From an uncultured Rubritalea sp. (GTDB taxonomy: Bacteria > Verrucomicrobiota > Verrucomicrobiia > Verrucomicrobiales > Akkermansiaceae): a stretch of 35,979 nt of DNA. The notes beneath the pieces were generated by a model. It was not told where the DNA came from. It searched no databases and saw only the letters and a list, made by a program, of their open reading frames with translations. Made by a program: the position numbers and the translations under genes. Positions 1 to 9,443 of the stretch are shown here, piece by piece (positions within the stretch are counted from its first letter, which is position 1; every line of letters begins with the position of its first letter). The stretch is taken from contig CALJOJ010000002.1 in assembly GCA_937981665.1 (NCBI GenBank), forward strand, positions 1-35,979, written 5' to 3'.

Positions 1-1
1 C

Positions 2-106
2 CCCGGCACCAGAAAAACACTGGAGGGAGTAGCGATAGCTGTGCCTAAAAAGGATGAAAACGCCCTCAATTGGAGCTATTCATCAAATACGCAGCCTAAA
101 CTCTAA
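2..106 (+). CDS. 3' end of a CDS entering from the left edge
   Basis: The frame beginning at base 2 is open for 34 codons and ends in TAA at 104-106. The C-terminal peptide includes GVAIAVPKKDENALNWSYSS, which has ordinary protein composition. The other two forward frames stop earlier. No family can be named from this short tail, and chance openness over 34 codons is possible. The gene start lies outside the window. Confidence 0.4.
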   Translation, partial: PGTRKTLEGVAIAVPKKDENALNWSYSSNTQPKL

Positions 107-190
107 GCTAAAGAACCAGCACCAATCCTAAACACCCTATCGTGAAATATTCGGTTTAGCACACCCTCTCCCCCGTCACATGCACACGAT

Positions 191-226
191 AAAAATAACC
201 CGACATGATCAAAATCAAATCGGGCT
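191..226 (-). terminator. Rho-independent terminator of the membrane-protein pair
   Basis: Read on the minus strand, AGCCCGA pairs with TCGGGTT (one G-T). An inner TGAT/ATCA stem closes a CAAA-type loop, and the hairpin is followed by ATTTTT. It lies 23 bases past the stop codon of the minus-strand gene ending at 249, so it is probably that gene's terminator. Confidence 0.6.
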
Positions 227-248
227 AAACAAGATTAGAGATATCATC

Positions 249-737
249 TTAAACCCTAGAACTAATCACACTAATTAAAGCGATAATCATCCACATAATG
301 GTAAGCACCCCAAACAAAGCCCAGAACTTCATCTGTTCGACCATTGCCGCTTCAAAATCCACTGGCTGACCGACCAACTGCATTCTAGTAATTGAACCAG
401 CAAACTTGGACAATCTAAATGATAAAATAAACAATACAACACTCATGACAGCAAAGACCACCATCTGAATGAGCCCGATACCAGACGTAATGCCCTCTTC
501 AACGTGTGCAACTAACCCAGCGATAAACGCAATGATTACCAATGCAAAAGAGATAAACCCCATCACACTCAGAAACCTCACCCACCCTTTACAGGAAATC
601 AACGCCTGCTGAGCGTGTATATTAAGCGCCAGTGACGACTTCTGCGGACTGAAAAGAGGATCAGGCTGTCCCGTCGGAGCAGAAGCTTTAAGAACTGGTG
701 CAGCAACTGTACTTACATTTTGAGATGAATGATTCAT
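249..737 (-). CDS. small integral membrane protein, DUF5362-like, paralogue 1
   Basis: This 162-residue protein has a polar Pro/Ser-rich N-terminus (about 50 residues) and three hydrophobic segments near residues 54-76, 86-108 and 138-158. A short conserved pattern, RLSKFAGSI, follows the second segment, and KFWALFGVLTI opens the third. The same two patterns occur at the same places in the neighbour ending 25 bases upstream (RLLKYAGAI and KFWKLVGILTI), so the two are tandem duplicates. Architecture and spacing resemble the DUF5362 family of small bacterial membrane proteins, whose function is unknown; that assignment is from memory of the family and not certain. The start is an ATG. A hairpin terminator follows the stop. 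Confidence 0.75.
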   Translation of the reverse strand: MNHSSQNVSTVAAPVLKASAPTGQPDPLFSPQKSSLALNIHAQQALISCKGWVRFLSVMGFISFALVIIAFIAGLVAHVEEGITSGIGLIQMVVFAVMSVVLFILSFRLSKFAGSITRMQLVGQPVDFEAAMVEQMKFWALFGVLTIMWMIIALISVISSRV

Positions 738-762
738 ATGATTAGAAATTTAATTAACCCCC

Positions 763-1236
763 CTAAAAAGTTTGCCTACTAGCCATTATGATAGTTATTC
801 CAATGAGGACTGCATAAAGTGACATAAGAATGATCGTCAATATTCCAACCAGTTTCCAAAACTTTGTCTGCATTTCCATCGCACGTGCCAGATCATTAGT
901 ATCCTGCGAAAGACTCAATTTTTTAATCGCTCCAGCATACTTAAGCAACCTAACAGCCATAAAAATATAAGCTGCCCCTATAAAGATATAAAGCATAACA
1001 ATAACACTAATCATAACACCAACGGAACCCAGAATCTCCAGACCTCGCATAGTAACCAAGGCCCCTATAATAGTAAGCACACTAATGAGAAGCATCACAA
1101 TACCGACTAGCTTCACCCAAACTCTTGTTTTCAAAATTGCACCTAATGCCACTGGAGTGACCGCGATCCCTACCGATGGGTCAGCATACTCTTGGTATAC
1201 TTCTCCCGAGGCATAGGGATTAAATTCTTGTTCCAT
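763..1236 (-). CDS. small integral membrane protein, DUF5362-like, paralogue 2
   Basis: This 157-residue protein is the upstream member of the tandem pair. Membrane segments fall near residues 41-62, 68-97 and 127-152, after a 40-residue polar N-terminus containing an NPYASGE stretch. The stretch between TM2 and TM3 (RLLKYAGAI, then a soluble loop, then KFWKLVGILTI) mirrors its neighbour. The 25-base gap to the next gene suggests one transcript. It is divergent from purU, with a 92-base shared upstream region. No enzymatic motif is visible and the function is unknown. Two related but non-identical subunits could form a hetero-oligomer; this is inference only. Confidence 0.75.
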   Translation of the reverse strand: MEQEFNPYASGEVYQEYADPSVGIAVTPVALGAILKTRVWVKLVGIVMLLISVLTIIGALVTMRGLEILGSVGVMISVIVMLYIFIGAAYIFMAVRLLKYAGAIKKLSLSQDTNDLARAMEMQTKFWKLVGILTIILMSLYAVLIGITIIMASRQTF

Positions 1237-1328
1237 AACTAAAATTAATAACCTCTAACAATCCTGTCAATGCAATCCGTCAAAAGTCTTTATTGAATAT
1301 CCCGCGGTTCTCTATTATTACTTTCCGC

Positions 1329-2183
1329 ATGAAAGGCCTTATCCTTAAAATCGATTGTCCAGACCAGCACGGCATTGTTGCTAAAATAGCTTCCTACGTA
1401 GCTGACTACGCTGGTAATCTTGTAGAGTTCTCACAGTTTACTGACTCCAGTGATGAAAAGTTTCTTGCTCGCGTGGAGATAGACACCACGAAACTGTCCG
1501 TAGACATAAGCGAATTCATCGCTGGCTTTAGCACCCTTGGTAAATCACTCAATGCATCATGGAAATTCCGCGAGCAGCCATATAAAATGCGTACCGCAAT
1601 TCTCGTCACCAAGACTGACCACTGCCTCAACGAGATTCTATGGCGCACCAAGCTAGGTGAAATCCCCATCGAAATCACATCTATCATTGGTAACCGTGAT
1701 GTCTGCCAGCCTATCGCTGAGAAAGCCGGCATCCCATTTCACCACATAGATATGGATGGTGATAAGAAGGCTGCAGGCTTCGAACAAATCCGTGACCTCC
1801 TAGTAGAGCAAAAAGTAGAGCTCACCGTTCTAGCGCGCTTCATGCAGATTCTACCAGACTGGTTCTGCAAACAATTCAGTGGAAACATCATCAACATCCA
1901 CCACTCATTTTTACCCGCATTCATCGGTGCCAATCCATACCGCCAGGCCTATGAGCGCGGTGTGAAATTCATCGGCGCTACCTGCCACTACGTCACAGCT
2001 GACCTCGATGCTGGACCCATCATTGAACAGGAAGTAAAGCGCGTACAGCACTTCCACAGCGCAGCAGACCTCATGCGTCTGGGTCGTGACAGTGAGCGCG
2101 ACGCCATAGCAAGAGGTATTCGCTATCACGTCAACGACCGCACCATCATTCACGGTAACAGAGCCATCGTCTTCCCTGACTAA
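1329..2183 (+). CDS. purU: formyltetrahydrofolate deformylase
   Basis: PurU hydrolyses 10-formyl-tetrahydrofolate to formate and tetrahydrofolate, balancing one-carbon pools and supplying formate to PurT. The 284-residue product starts with an ACT domain (about 1-80, with the CPDQHGIVAKI pattern) and continues with a formyl-transferase fold (about 87-284). The catalytic triad of the family is present: Asn189 and His191 in NIHHSFLP, and Asp227 in TADLDAGPII. Length matches the family (about 280-290). I chose ATG 1329 because an upstream TTG at 1293 would add 12 residues ahead of the ACT strand, and family members start right at that strand. No clear Shine-Dalgarno sequence precedes the start. 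The gene stands alone on its strand. Confidence 0.93.
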   Translation: MKGLILKIDCPDQHGIVAKIASYVADYAGNLVEFSQFTDSSDEKFLARVEIDTTKLSVDISEFIAGFSTLGKSLNASWKFREQPYKMRTAILVTKTDHCLNEILWRTKLGEIPIEITSIIGNRDVCQPIAEKAGIPFHHIDMDGDKKAAGFEQIRDLLVEQKVELTVLARFMQILPDWFCKQFSGNIINIHHSFLPAFIGANPYRQAYERGVKFIGATCHYVTADLDAGPIIEQEVKRVQHFHSAADLMRLGRDSERDAIARGIRYHVNDRTIIHGNRAIVFPD

Positions 2184-2195
2184 TCCCACCCACTT

Positions 2196-2504
2196 ATAAA
2201 AAACACCCTCATTGCTATCGCTGGTTTTAGCGCTAGCTCTATTTCCCCAGCTATCGCTCTAGAACCAGTAGAAAAAAGAGAAATCTAAAATGCCAATAAA
2301 GCATCCGTACTAGGACTCAAAGGCATACTTAAAGTCACCGCTACCCACCAAGGGAAAACCAAAAATGAGAATGCGAACATCTGGTCGAATGCCACCAACA
2401 TCAGCAAAGGGCTCTTCGTAGTAGCAGTTGCCTCTATCAGCCCAGACTTCCCTGCTGGTCCAGACGTCCAGATCACTAAAGAAATAACTGCACTCCAGAT
2501 GTAA
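2196..2504 (+). pseudogene. decayed gene for a small secreted protein
   Basis: Directly after purU one forward frame reads like a small exported protein but has two defects. Its expected start is ATA (2196-2198), and there is an in-frame TAA at 2286-2288. Before the stop is a signal-peptide-like stretch (KNTLIAIAGFSASS, then a Pro-Ala-Ile-Ala region). After the stop the same frame stays open for 71 codons to TAA at 2502-2504, encoding a polar, beta-rich segment (VLGLKGILKVTATHQ, then SNATNISKGLFVVAVASISP). No family was recognised. Alternatively the frame is open by chance. The signal-peptide character followed by a long open continuation favours a recent pseudogene. Confidence 0.4.
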
Positions 2505-2536
2505 GCGTCTTAAAAATGGCCTAAGCTATTAAAGTA

Positions 2537-4534
2537 CTACTTAAGCGACTTGATGTAATCTAACATATCCTTAGCTCCTTGTTCATCAAGACCAGGATTT
2601 GCCATCACAGCATCTTTGTATTCTAGAGTCTTTTCCGCATCTGGATTAAGAATAGCATTTATCACATAGGCATCATCCACCTTGACCTGCACTTCTTTAC
2701 CATCACGGATAACAGTCTGCTCGCGACCAATAATCCCCTTCAAGTCAGGCGCTCCCCACTTGCCATCATCTAACTCACGGTGACATGCCATACACAGACT
2801 CTTAAACATCATCTCAACCTTCTCTAGCTTAGAAATCTCAATCGTCTTTGCTGCAGTCTTCTCTCCAACCCGCTTATGCATCGTGTACCAAAACTCCTCT
2901 GTGAAGAGCAGCTTCTTACCATCTTTCTCAGGACTGAAACCAACTTGCACCACCCAGCCACTATTGTGATTAGTCACAGCACCCTGACCAACGATATCAG
3001 AACCGTCCTTTAAACCATTGATGATCAATTTAGCCTTCTTGCCTGACTCATCAAAGGTGAGCTCAGTAGCCGCTATCTTCTCCGGCGCTATCTGTGAACC
3101 ACCATAACTTTTCCTAGGGTGGTATGTCCACTGCAGCGCATCAATATCTTTCGCTGTGATCGAATCAGCTGGAACTGGCTTTAGAAACTCTAACTCAAAG
3201 CCTCCATCGATAGCCTTCACATTCAGGATCTCATTAAAATCAGCAGGAACTTCAGCCGCACTCTTCACCTTGAAGCGCTGTAGACCAGCTTGCGTTCCGT
3301 TGAATTCCCATAATCTACCAGCACCGATCTGGCCGATGTAATAATTCCCATCAGGCCCTTCTATTAATCTGTTAGGAGCTGCTGTTAGACCATTGTTTCC
3401 ATCCTGATCAGCTTTACCGGAAGTGTGCTTGAACACCACTCCCTGCCAAGTCCCCTCCACCTCTTCAAGAGATGCTCTTAAGATCTGACCAGTAGTGAAG
3501 TCACACAGTAAAATCTGTCCATTGTAAGGAGCTAACACACCTTTACGGTTACGTATCACATGTGGCTGTGCTGGTGACTTAGCCACAATTTCCTGCGGTA
3601 AGTGTAATGTAGGAGGAGTGATCTTAGTAACATCACCCGTTTCTGCCTCTACGTCTTCAGGCTGGAACGCAGCCGCTCTTCCCCTACTATTATTATAAAG
3701 ATAATGACCGTAGAATGAACCAGGAGTTAGTCTGATAAGCTTATTAGAAGGATTAAATATCCCCTGGTTATCAGCCACCAGAACTTCGTTGTCAGGACCT
3801 ACTTCGATCCCGTTAGGAGTACGGAAACCACCCGCCAGATACTCTAAAGAAGCATCTTCCGGAGCTTCACTCCCAGTCACAGGACCATAAATAAAAGTAG
3901 AACCACGATGCACATCCTTATTCGGAGGCACCATATAGTCACGCTTGCCGCCTAGCTTAATCGCTGTGGTGAAATTTCCACAGAGATACTGTTTCCCATC
4001 TTTTTCATAAGGTTCAAATCCGATCGTGTAAGTATGGAAGTTTACCGTAGAAGTGCCATCCACCATCACAGTAGCCGCATCTTTCTTTAGCTCATCTTTA
4101 CCTACCGCATCATTAAATCGCAGGATTTGATCCTTAGTTCCGACATAGATACTTTTGCCAACAATACCAACAGCAGCCGGCTCATAGAAACCACCACACA
4201 GGACAGTCATCTTAGGCTCACCGCCACCCGCTAGATTATCAATCCGGATCAACTTGCCGTCATGGTCTGGAGTCTTGTTCATTCTATCCGGTGAAAATGT
4301 CACTACATAGAGAGCTCCATCATGGAAACACATTCCACCTACTTTAAGCTGATCTAAGCCATCTATCTTTATGCCCTCAAGCGAGAACATTGGATGCATA
4401 CGACGTGCGTGCACTACTTTCAGCTTCTTAGCTCTTGGCTCTTTAGCCTTTTTAGGCTTTGCCGTCTCAGCAGTCACCGGAACTAAGCACGCTGTGAGTG
4501 CTGCAACAGCGAGAAATGTATATCTATAAAACAT
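2537..4534 (-). CDS. secreted propeller-like protein with C-terminal cytochrome c domain
   Basis: The 665-residue protein has a signal peptide (about 1-22) and a Lys-rich linker. It then has a large repeat-containing region (about 50-430) with NHL/SMP-30-like pieces such as TPNGIEVGPDNEVLVADNQG and EGPDGNYYIGQIGAG. A beta-rich segment follows, and a C-terminal cytochrome c module has the haem motif CMACH (Cys581-His585) and a likely axial Met644. Planctomycetes and Verrucomicrobia encode many secreted proteins of this layout, often near ThuA-like or sulfatase genes. They are thought to oxidise sugar-like substrates and pass electrons to the haem; this is inference from context. The gene starts 43 bases after a thuA-like gene on the same strand, so the two are probably co-transcribed. 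Confidence 0.85.
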   Translation of the reverse strand: MFYRYTFLAVAALTACLVPVTAETAKPKKAKEPRAKKLKVVHARRMHPMFSLEGIKIDGLDQLKVGGMCFHDGALYVVTFSPDRMNKTPDHDGKLIRIDNLAGGGEPKMTVLCGGFYEPAAVGIVGKSIYVGTKDQILRFNDAVGKDELKKDAATVMVDGTSTVNFHTYTIGFEPYEKDGKQYLCGNFTTAIKLGGKRDYMVPPNKDVHRGSTFIYGPVTGSEAPEDASLEYLAGGFRTPNGIEVGPDNEVLVADNQGIFNPSNKLIRLTPGSFYGHYLYNNSRGRAAAFQPEDVEAETGDVTKITPPTLHLPQEIVAKSPAQPHVIRNRKGVLAPYNGQILLCDFTTGQILRASLEEVEGTWQGVVFKHTSGKADQDGNNGLTAAPNRLIEGPDGNYYIGQIGAGRLWEFNGTQAGLQRFKVKSAAEVPADFNEILNVKAIDGGFELEFLKPVPADSITAKDIDALQWTYHPRKSYGGSQIAPEKIAATELTFDESGKKAKLIINGLKDGSDIVGQGAVTNHNSGWVVQVGFSPEKDGKKLLFTEEFWYTMHKRVGEKTAAKTIEISKLEKVEMMFKSLCMACHRELDDGKWGAPDLKGIIGREQTVIRDGKEVQVKVDDAYVINAILNPDAEKTLEYKDAVMANPGLDEQGAKDMLDYIKSLK

Positions 4535-4577
4535 AATGATTTGTCTATTTGGTCGGTTGAGTTTGTAAGCGAACCTC

Positions 4578-5552
4578 TTACTTGAATTCAGGTAGTACTA
4601 ACTTTTTCTGCCTTGGCTTACGGGTGTCGAGATTTTCGTTAATCTGCTCTAGAGTGATCGCTGGGCTATCCACACCATTTTCTGGCACATCTAGCTTCAG
4701 CCCCCATGCCACACTATTGAGAACCTGCTTACGGAACTCATCGTTAGACCATGCCGTGTGATTATGTCCACCAGTCACAGTGATCCCACGGCTACCATTA
4801 TCAGACTCTTTCGCCCAAAAAACTACAGTAGCTGAACCGTCATTATCTTTCACAGCTTTAGTGTATTTCTTATGTGGCTTCTCATCCACATTTTCACCAG
4901 ACATCACAGAGTGCACTTTACCTGGCTCGAATTTCTCATACCCTCTTACCGGAAGAGTTTCAAAATCTATTTTCATGTACCACTCATCATTCATCGTGTA
5001 CTCATTCACCCCTTGATTAATAGGATGCTTCTCTAGCTGTGACTTCAGTGACCAGTGTGGATTCCCGGACCACCTGTCTTTATAGACACCACCAGTCCAT
5101 GTTTTAAATTGCTCATCCAGAGCTTTATCTGGATCACATGCATAGTGAATGAACATCTGACCTACTCCCTTTTGAGCGAGCGCATCGATCACCGCTGTAT
5201 TCTTATTAAGCAGGTGAAACTGGTTCCCCTTATAGTAATGGAGGACCATATCTGCATCATTGAATACTGACGCATCTTCAGGCCAGTTATGCACGTGGGT
5301 CACCTCTACGAGATCACTAAGAACTGATTTCGCTATCGAGGACTTAATAATGACTCCCCCAGCTTCGAACTCGTGAGTTCCGCATGCGTGGGTGAGATCA
5401 TCACCAGTAAGGATCACGAGTCTCTTCTTAACTACGTTTTCTTCTGTGGTCTCCTGTCCAGTGAGGCTCCCTGAGAAAAACATGCCTCCTATGCATACTC
5501 CGACTACTGTGACCATAACATAAAGTGGTTTGATATTCATATTCATATTCAT
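4578..5552 (-). CDS. ThuA-like domain protein, membrane-anchored or secreted
   Basis: The 324-residue protein has an N-terminal hydrophobic segment (about 9-28), either an uncleaved anchor or a signal peptide. It is followed by a ThuA-like class I glutamine-amidotransferase fold: RLVILTGDD opens it, HNWPEDAS and ADMVLHYYKG follow, and a GRG-like turn near the end is seen as GSRGITVTGGHNH. ThuA-like proteins are linked to trehalose or other sugar-derivative use; the catalytic role of this secreted group is not established. It leads a two-gene unit with the cytochrome/propeller gene. The start has three in-frame ATGs at 5552, 5546 and 5540 within a repeated ATGAAT unit, so the exact start is uncertain. 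Confidence 0.8.
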   Translation of the reverse strand: MNMNMNIKPLYVMVTVVGVCIGGMFFSGSLTGQETTEENVVKKRLVILTGDDLTHACGTHEFEAGGVIIKSSIAKSVLSDLVEVTHVHNWPEDASVFNDADMVLHYYKGNQFHLLNKNTAVIDALAQKGVGQMFIHYACDPDKALDEQFKTWTGGVYKDRWSGNPHWSLKSQLEKHPINQGVNEYTMNDEWYMKIDFETLPVRGYEKFEPGKVHSVMSGENVDEKPHKKYTKAVKDNDGSATVVFWAKESDNGSRGITVTGGHNHTAWSNDEFRKQVLNSVAWGLKLDVPENGVDSPAITLEQINENLDTRKPRQKKLVLPEFK

Positions 5553-5688
5553 ATTTGCTAAATTTTAATCAACTACCTAGTTAATGACTACTTGTCAGAT
5601 TAACCGCTAAATTGCCTTTCATATAGATACGCCAATAATCGCCAAGCTTGTCAGACTTAGCAATAAAAATTAACCATTTTGCATGTAT

Positions 5689-5722
5689 AAAAAAGCCACC
5701 CTAACCATAGGATGGCTTTTTT
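5689..5722 (-). terminator. terminator after clpC (bidirectional)
   Basis: AAAAAAGCCA and TGGCTTTTTT form the outer stem, one mismatch follows, then CCTA/TAGG closes an ACCA loop. The T-run is present on both strands. It lies 36 bases past the clpC stop on the minus strand, and there is no plus-strand gene just upstream. Confidence 0.85.
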
Positions 5723-5758
5723 GAAAATATAACTAATCAGAAAATCAATCTTTAGCTA

Positions 5759-8287
5759 CTACTTGGCAGATGTTTGTTTACCTGCTCCAGACTTACGTTT
5801 GAGTGCTTTAAATGTGAGTTCTTCAGCACCCTTCTTACAAGTCACCTTCACATTATCACCCTCTTTCACATCGCCTCGAAGTAGTGCTTCAGCGAGAGGA
5901 TCTTCTAGGTAACGTTCCACCGCTCGGCGCATCGGTCTAGCTCCATACTTAGGGTCGTAGCCTTTAGCCATGAGTAACTCACGTGAAGCTTTATCCAGCT
6001 TCAGCGCTATCTCTCTCTCCTCAAGTCGCTTGTATAGCTTACTACACTCGAGATCCACGATCACATTAAGATCTTTCTTCTCAAGCGAATGGAATACCAC
6101 TAACTCGTCAAGACGATTAAGAAACTCAGGTTTGAAATACTTACTAGACTCCTCAAGAATCTTAGCCTTCATACCAGAGTAGTCCGCTTCGTCTGCATTC
6201 ATCGCATTAAAGCCGAGTGAACTCTGACGCTTCAGCGTAGATGCTCCCACGTTTGAGGTGAGAATAATAATTGTATTTCGAAAATCAATCTTACGACCAA
6301 AGCTATCAGTCACCATTCCCTCTTCCAGGATCTGAAGAAGTAGATTCATCACATCCGGGTGAGCCTTCTCTATCTCATCAAAGAGAATCACCGAGTATGG
6401 CTTACGACGAACCGCCTCAGAAAGCTGACCACCCTCTTCATAACCCACATATCCCGGAGGGGAACCGATCAATCTAGATGTGGAGAATTTCTCCATATAC
6501 TCAGACATATCGATCTGGATCAGTGACTCGCTGTCACCGAACATGAACTCTGCAAGATTTCTCGCTAAGTAAGTCTTACCCACACCAGTAGCTCCGAGGA
6601 AAAGGAATGAACCAATAGGGCGGCGTGGATCTTTGAGATCAGCACGTGACCTGCGAAGTGCCTTACTGATAGCAGTAACAGCCTCATCCTGACCAATAAC
6701 ACGCTCTTTCAAGTCATCTTCCATCTTGAGTAGCTTCTCGACCTCCTTTTCTTCCATCCGCTGGAGAGGGATACCAGTCCACTTAGATACCACCGTCATG
6801 ATGTCATCTTCAGTCACTTCGACGATATTTTCATCGCTATCGACCTTCCACTTAGTCAGTACCTCTTCTAGCTTCTTCTTAGCCTTCTTTTCTTCATCAC
6901 GGCAAGCTGCAGCCTTTTCAAAATCTTGATCCTCGATCGCTTCAACCTTGTCTTTATTGATACGCTGGATATCAACCTCAAGATCCTTGATCGCTAGTGG
7001 ACGTGTCATCTGACTGATCCGTACACGCGAGCCAGCTTCATCTAAAACATCGATCGCCTTATCTGGTAAAAATCTTCCTGTTAGGTAACGGGATGAGAGC
7101 TTAACAGACGCCTCCAGAGCTTCCTCTGTATATTTCGCCTTGTGGTGAGCTTCATACTTCCCTCTAAGACCATGAAGGATCTTCACAGTATCTTCCTGAG
7201 ACGGCTCCTCCACTCTCACCTGCTGGAATCTACGCTCTAGCGCAGAATCTTTCTCAATAAACTTACGGTACTCATTTAGCGTAGTAGCTCCCACACACTG
7301 GAACTCTGATCGGCTCAATGCCGGCTTGATGATGTTAGACGCATCCATCGCACCTTCTGCTGAGCCAGCACCTACTATTGTGTGCAGCTCATCAATGAAG
7401 AGAATGATGTCGCCTACTTTTTTAATTTCGTCCATCACCGCCTTGATCCGCTCCTCAAACTGGCCACGGTATTTCGTACCTGCTACCATCAGCGCTAGAT
7501 CGAGAGTGATCACCTTCTTATTTCTGAGTATCTCGGGTACATTTCCTGAAACAACCTCTTGCGCGAGACCTTCAACAATCGCTGTTTTACCCACACCTGC
7601 TTCACCCACTAGAACTGGATTATTCTTAGTACGACGGCACAAGATCTGAATCACGCGCTCAGTCTCTGAATGTCTTCCAATCACTGGATCAAGCTTACCC
7701 TCTATTGCCATCTTCGTGAGATCTGTACCAAATGCCTTTAGCGCAGGAGTTTTAGACTTCCCTTCTCCATCATCTGAGTCATCATCCATAGCACTGTCTG
7801 ACTGCTCATCAAACGCTTCAAAGATGTCTTCATCATTATCATCAGGGTCAAAATTCGGATCTATCTCAGCAAGCACTTCTTGGCGAGTACTCTGAACATC
7901 CACATTCAGACTAGTGAGAACTCTCGCTGCCACACCTTCACCTTCATGCAGAAGCCCTAATAGTAAATGCTCAGTTCCTACATAAGAATGATTCAGTTGC
8001 TTCGCTTCTTTATTTGCAAGACTAAGCACCTTCTTCACACGTGGTGTGTAGGGAATCTGACCAGCCATAGTCTGCTCAGGCCCAGTACCTACCTGCTTCT
8101 CCACCTCCACACGGACAGTCTCTAACTGCAAGCCCATTTTCTCCAGCACATTCACAGCCACACCTTGACCTAACTTAATAAGCCCGAGGAGCACGTGTTC
8201 CGTACCTACGTAATTATGGTTAAACCTCTCAGCTTCCTTACGGGCGAGGGCTAATACTTGCTGTGCTCTTGGAGTGAAATTATTCAT
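5759..8287 (-). CDS. clpC: AAA+ unfoldase ClpC
   Basis: ClpC unfolds proteins and feeds them to ClpP. In the 842-residue product the double Clp-N repeat is visible (about 1-140, with [11 protein letters not shown] and [11 protein letters not shown]). An unusually acidic linker follows (about 143-175, many Asp). The first AAA+ domain has Walker A GEAGVGKT (228-235) and Walker B ILFIDE (295-300). The middle domain contains a UVR motif (about 447-476). The second AAA+ domain has GATGVGKT (565-572) and VILFDE (633-638). The ClpP-docking tripeptide LGF is at 691-693. Length is close to other ClpC proteins (810-850). The gene starts 7 bases after mcsB, so it is translated from the mcs operon. Confidence 0.97.
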   Translation of the reverse strand: MNNFTPRAQQVLALARKEAERFNHNYVGTEHVLLGLIKLGQGVAVNVLEKMGLQLETVRVEVEKQVGTGPEQTMAGQIPYTPRVKKVLSLANKEAKQLNHSYVGTEHLLLGLLHEGEGVAARVLTSLNVDVQSTRQEVLAEIDPNFDPDDNDEDIFEAFDEQSDSAMDDDSDDGEGKSKTPALKAFGTDLTKMAIEGKLDPVIGRHSETERVIQILCRRTKNNPVLVGEAGVGKTAIVEGLAQEVVSGNVPEILRNKKVITLDLALMVAGTKYRGQFEERIKAVMDEIKKVGDIILFIDELHTIVGAGSAEGAMDASNIIKPALSRSEFQCVGATTLNEYRKFIEKDSALERRFQQVRVEEPSQEDTVKILHGLRGKYEAHHKAKYTEEALEASVKLSSRYLTGRFLPDKAIDVLDEAGSRVRISQMTRPLAIKDLEVDIQRINKDKVEAIEDQDFEKAAACRDEEKKAKKKLEEVLTKWKVDSDENIVEVTEDDIMTVVSKWTGIPLQRMEEKEVEKLLKMEDDLKERVIGQDEAVTAISKALRRSRADLKDPRRPIGSFLFLGATGVGKTYLARNLAEFMFGDSESLIQIDMSEYMEKFSTSRLIGSPPGYVGYEEGGQLSEAVRRKPYSVILFDEIEKAHPDVMNLLLQILEEGMVTDSFGRKIDFRNTIIILTSNVGASTLKRQSSLGFNAMNADEADYSGMKAKILEESSKYFKPEFLNRLDELVVFHSLEKKDLNVIVDLECSKLYKRLEEREIALKLDKASRELLMAKGYDPKYGARPMRRAVERYLEDPLAEALLRGDVKEGDNVKVTCKKGAEELTFKALKRKSGAGKQTSAK

Positions 8288-8294
8288 TCTTTAT

Positions 8295-9434
8295 TTATTC
8301 TGTTGATGGCTCTATGGGCAACTCATCACCGGCATCGGGACTCGTCACTTCTTTATTTAAAATAACATTAGCAGGTGGTTTCGTATTTTGCAACCGATCA
8401 CGGATTATTTCTGCTCTGATAACATCACGCTTTTCAGGTTCTAATTCTTTTCCTGCATACAACTGTAAATGCGCTGGCTGGATCTCCATCATTAGAGAAT
8501 CACAAAGCTGCATCGTCCCCTCCGGGAAATATCCCAGGTCAGCACCCAGTCGGATAATAGAAATATGGGTAAACGCCTCCTTAGAGTCAAACATATGCGC
8601 GTACCTAAGCTGACCATATGCCCTACCTATCTTATCAGTAAGTAAATCAGGCTCTTCCTCCATCATCTTGATACGTGCATTCTTCTCGTGACTAGCCACC
8701 TGCTGAATCACACGCTCCAAGCGACTAATGATTACCTCCTCAGATTCACCGAGTGTTGACTGATTAGAAATCTGAAATAAATCACCCAGTGACTCAGTCC
8801 CCTCGCCAAATAAACCACGCACTGCCAGCCCTATCTTACCCACCGCCTGAAGCACCTGCCCTATCTGATCTGACAATACTAATGCTGGTAAGTGTAACAT
8901 CGCAGAAGCACGCATTCCTGTTCCTAAATTCGTAGGACACGCGGTCAAATACCCTAACTTAGTATTATAAGCATAGTTCAACTTCGTCTCTAGCTGCTTA
9001 TCCACTCCATCGAGCAGATCATAGGCATCACGGAGTCTCAGTCCCGCGCTGATAGACTGCATCCTTAGATGATCTTCCTCATTCACCATCAGAGACAGTG
9101 ACTGCTTTCTATTCACCACCGCAGCACAGCCCTCGCCACGTGCTGCTTGCTCACGACTGATCAAGTGACGCTCCACTAACACCTGCTTTTTAAGTGAATC
9201 TAGCTCAGATAAATCCTGCGCAAACCCCTTTACCATCTCTGGCAGATCCTTCACAACAGGGAAGATCATATCCGAAATACTCTTTCTCTCCGCCTTCTTA
9301 GCCCAGCCGGGATAAGACACTCCACTAAGATTTCGCGCTAAGCGGATACGGCTCGTGATCACCACAGAGTTATCCTTACTCTTACCAGTCATCCAGTCTG
9401 CAGGATGCTTCACTAATGTCGAAAACCTCATCAT
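8295..9434 (-). CDS. mcsB: protein-arginine kinase McsB
   Basis: McsB phosphorylates arginines on proteins, which in Firmicutes marks them for ClpCP. The 379-residue product has the phosphagen-kinase catalytic fold: TSRIRLARN near the start, NEEDHLRMQ at 118-126, and the active-site CPTNLGTGMRAS beginning at Cys166. The McsB-specific C-terminal pArg-binding motif RDxxRA is intact (RDVIRA, 336-341), which separates it from creatine or arginine kinases. It lies 9 bases after mcsA and 7 before clpC, so coupled expression is likely. The first codon is followed by a second ATG, so the start could be either of two adjacent positions. Its functional assignment is strong, although experimental work comes from Firmicutes. 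Confidence 0.96.
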   Translation of the reverse strand: MMRFSTLVKHPADWMTGKSKDNSVVITSRIRLARNLSGVSYPGWAKKAERKSISDMIFPVVKDLPEMVKGFAQDLSELDSLKKQVLVERHLISREQAARGEGCAAVVNRKQSLSLMVNEEDHLRMQSISAGLRLRDAYDLLDGVDKQLETKLNYAYNTKLGYLTACPTNLGTGMRASAMLHLPALVLSDQIGQVLQAVGKIGLAVRGLFGEGTESLGDLFQISNQSTLGESEEVIISRLERVIQQVASHEKNARIKMMEEEPDLLTDKIGRAYGQLRYAHMFDSKEAFTHISIIRLGADLGYFPEGTMQLCDSLMMEIQPAHLQLYAGKELEPEKRDVIRAEIIRDRLQNTKPPANVILNKEVTSPDAGDELPIEPSTE

Positions 9435-9443
9435 CTTAAAAAA

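Noticed and set aside
2285..2476. 63-residue minus-strand open frame after purU
   Set aside because: It overlaps the plus-strand pseudogene frame, which has better signal-peptide character, and its own product lacks any recognisable feature.
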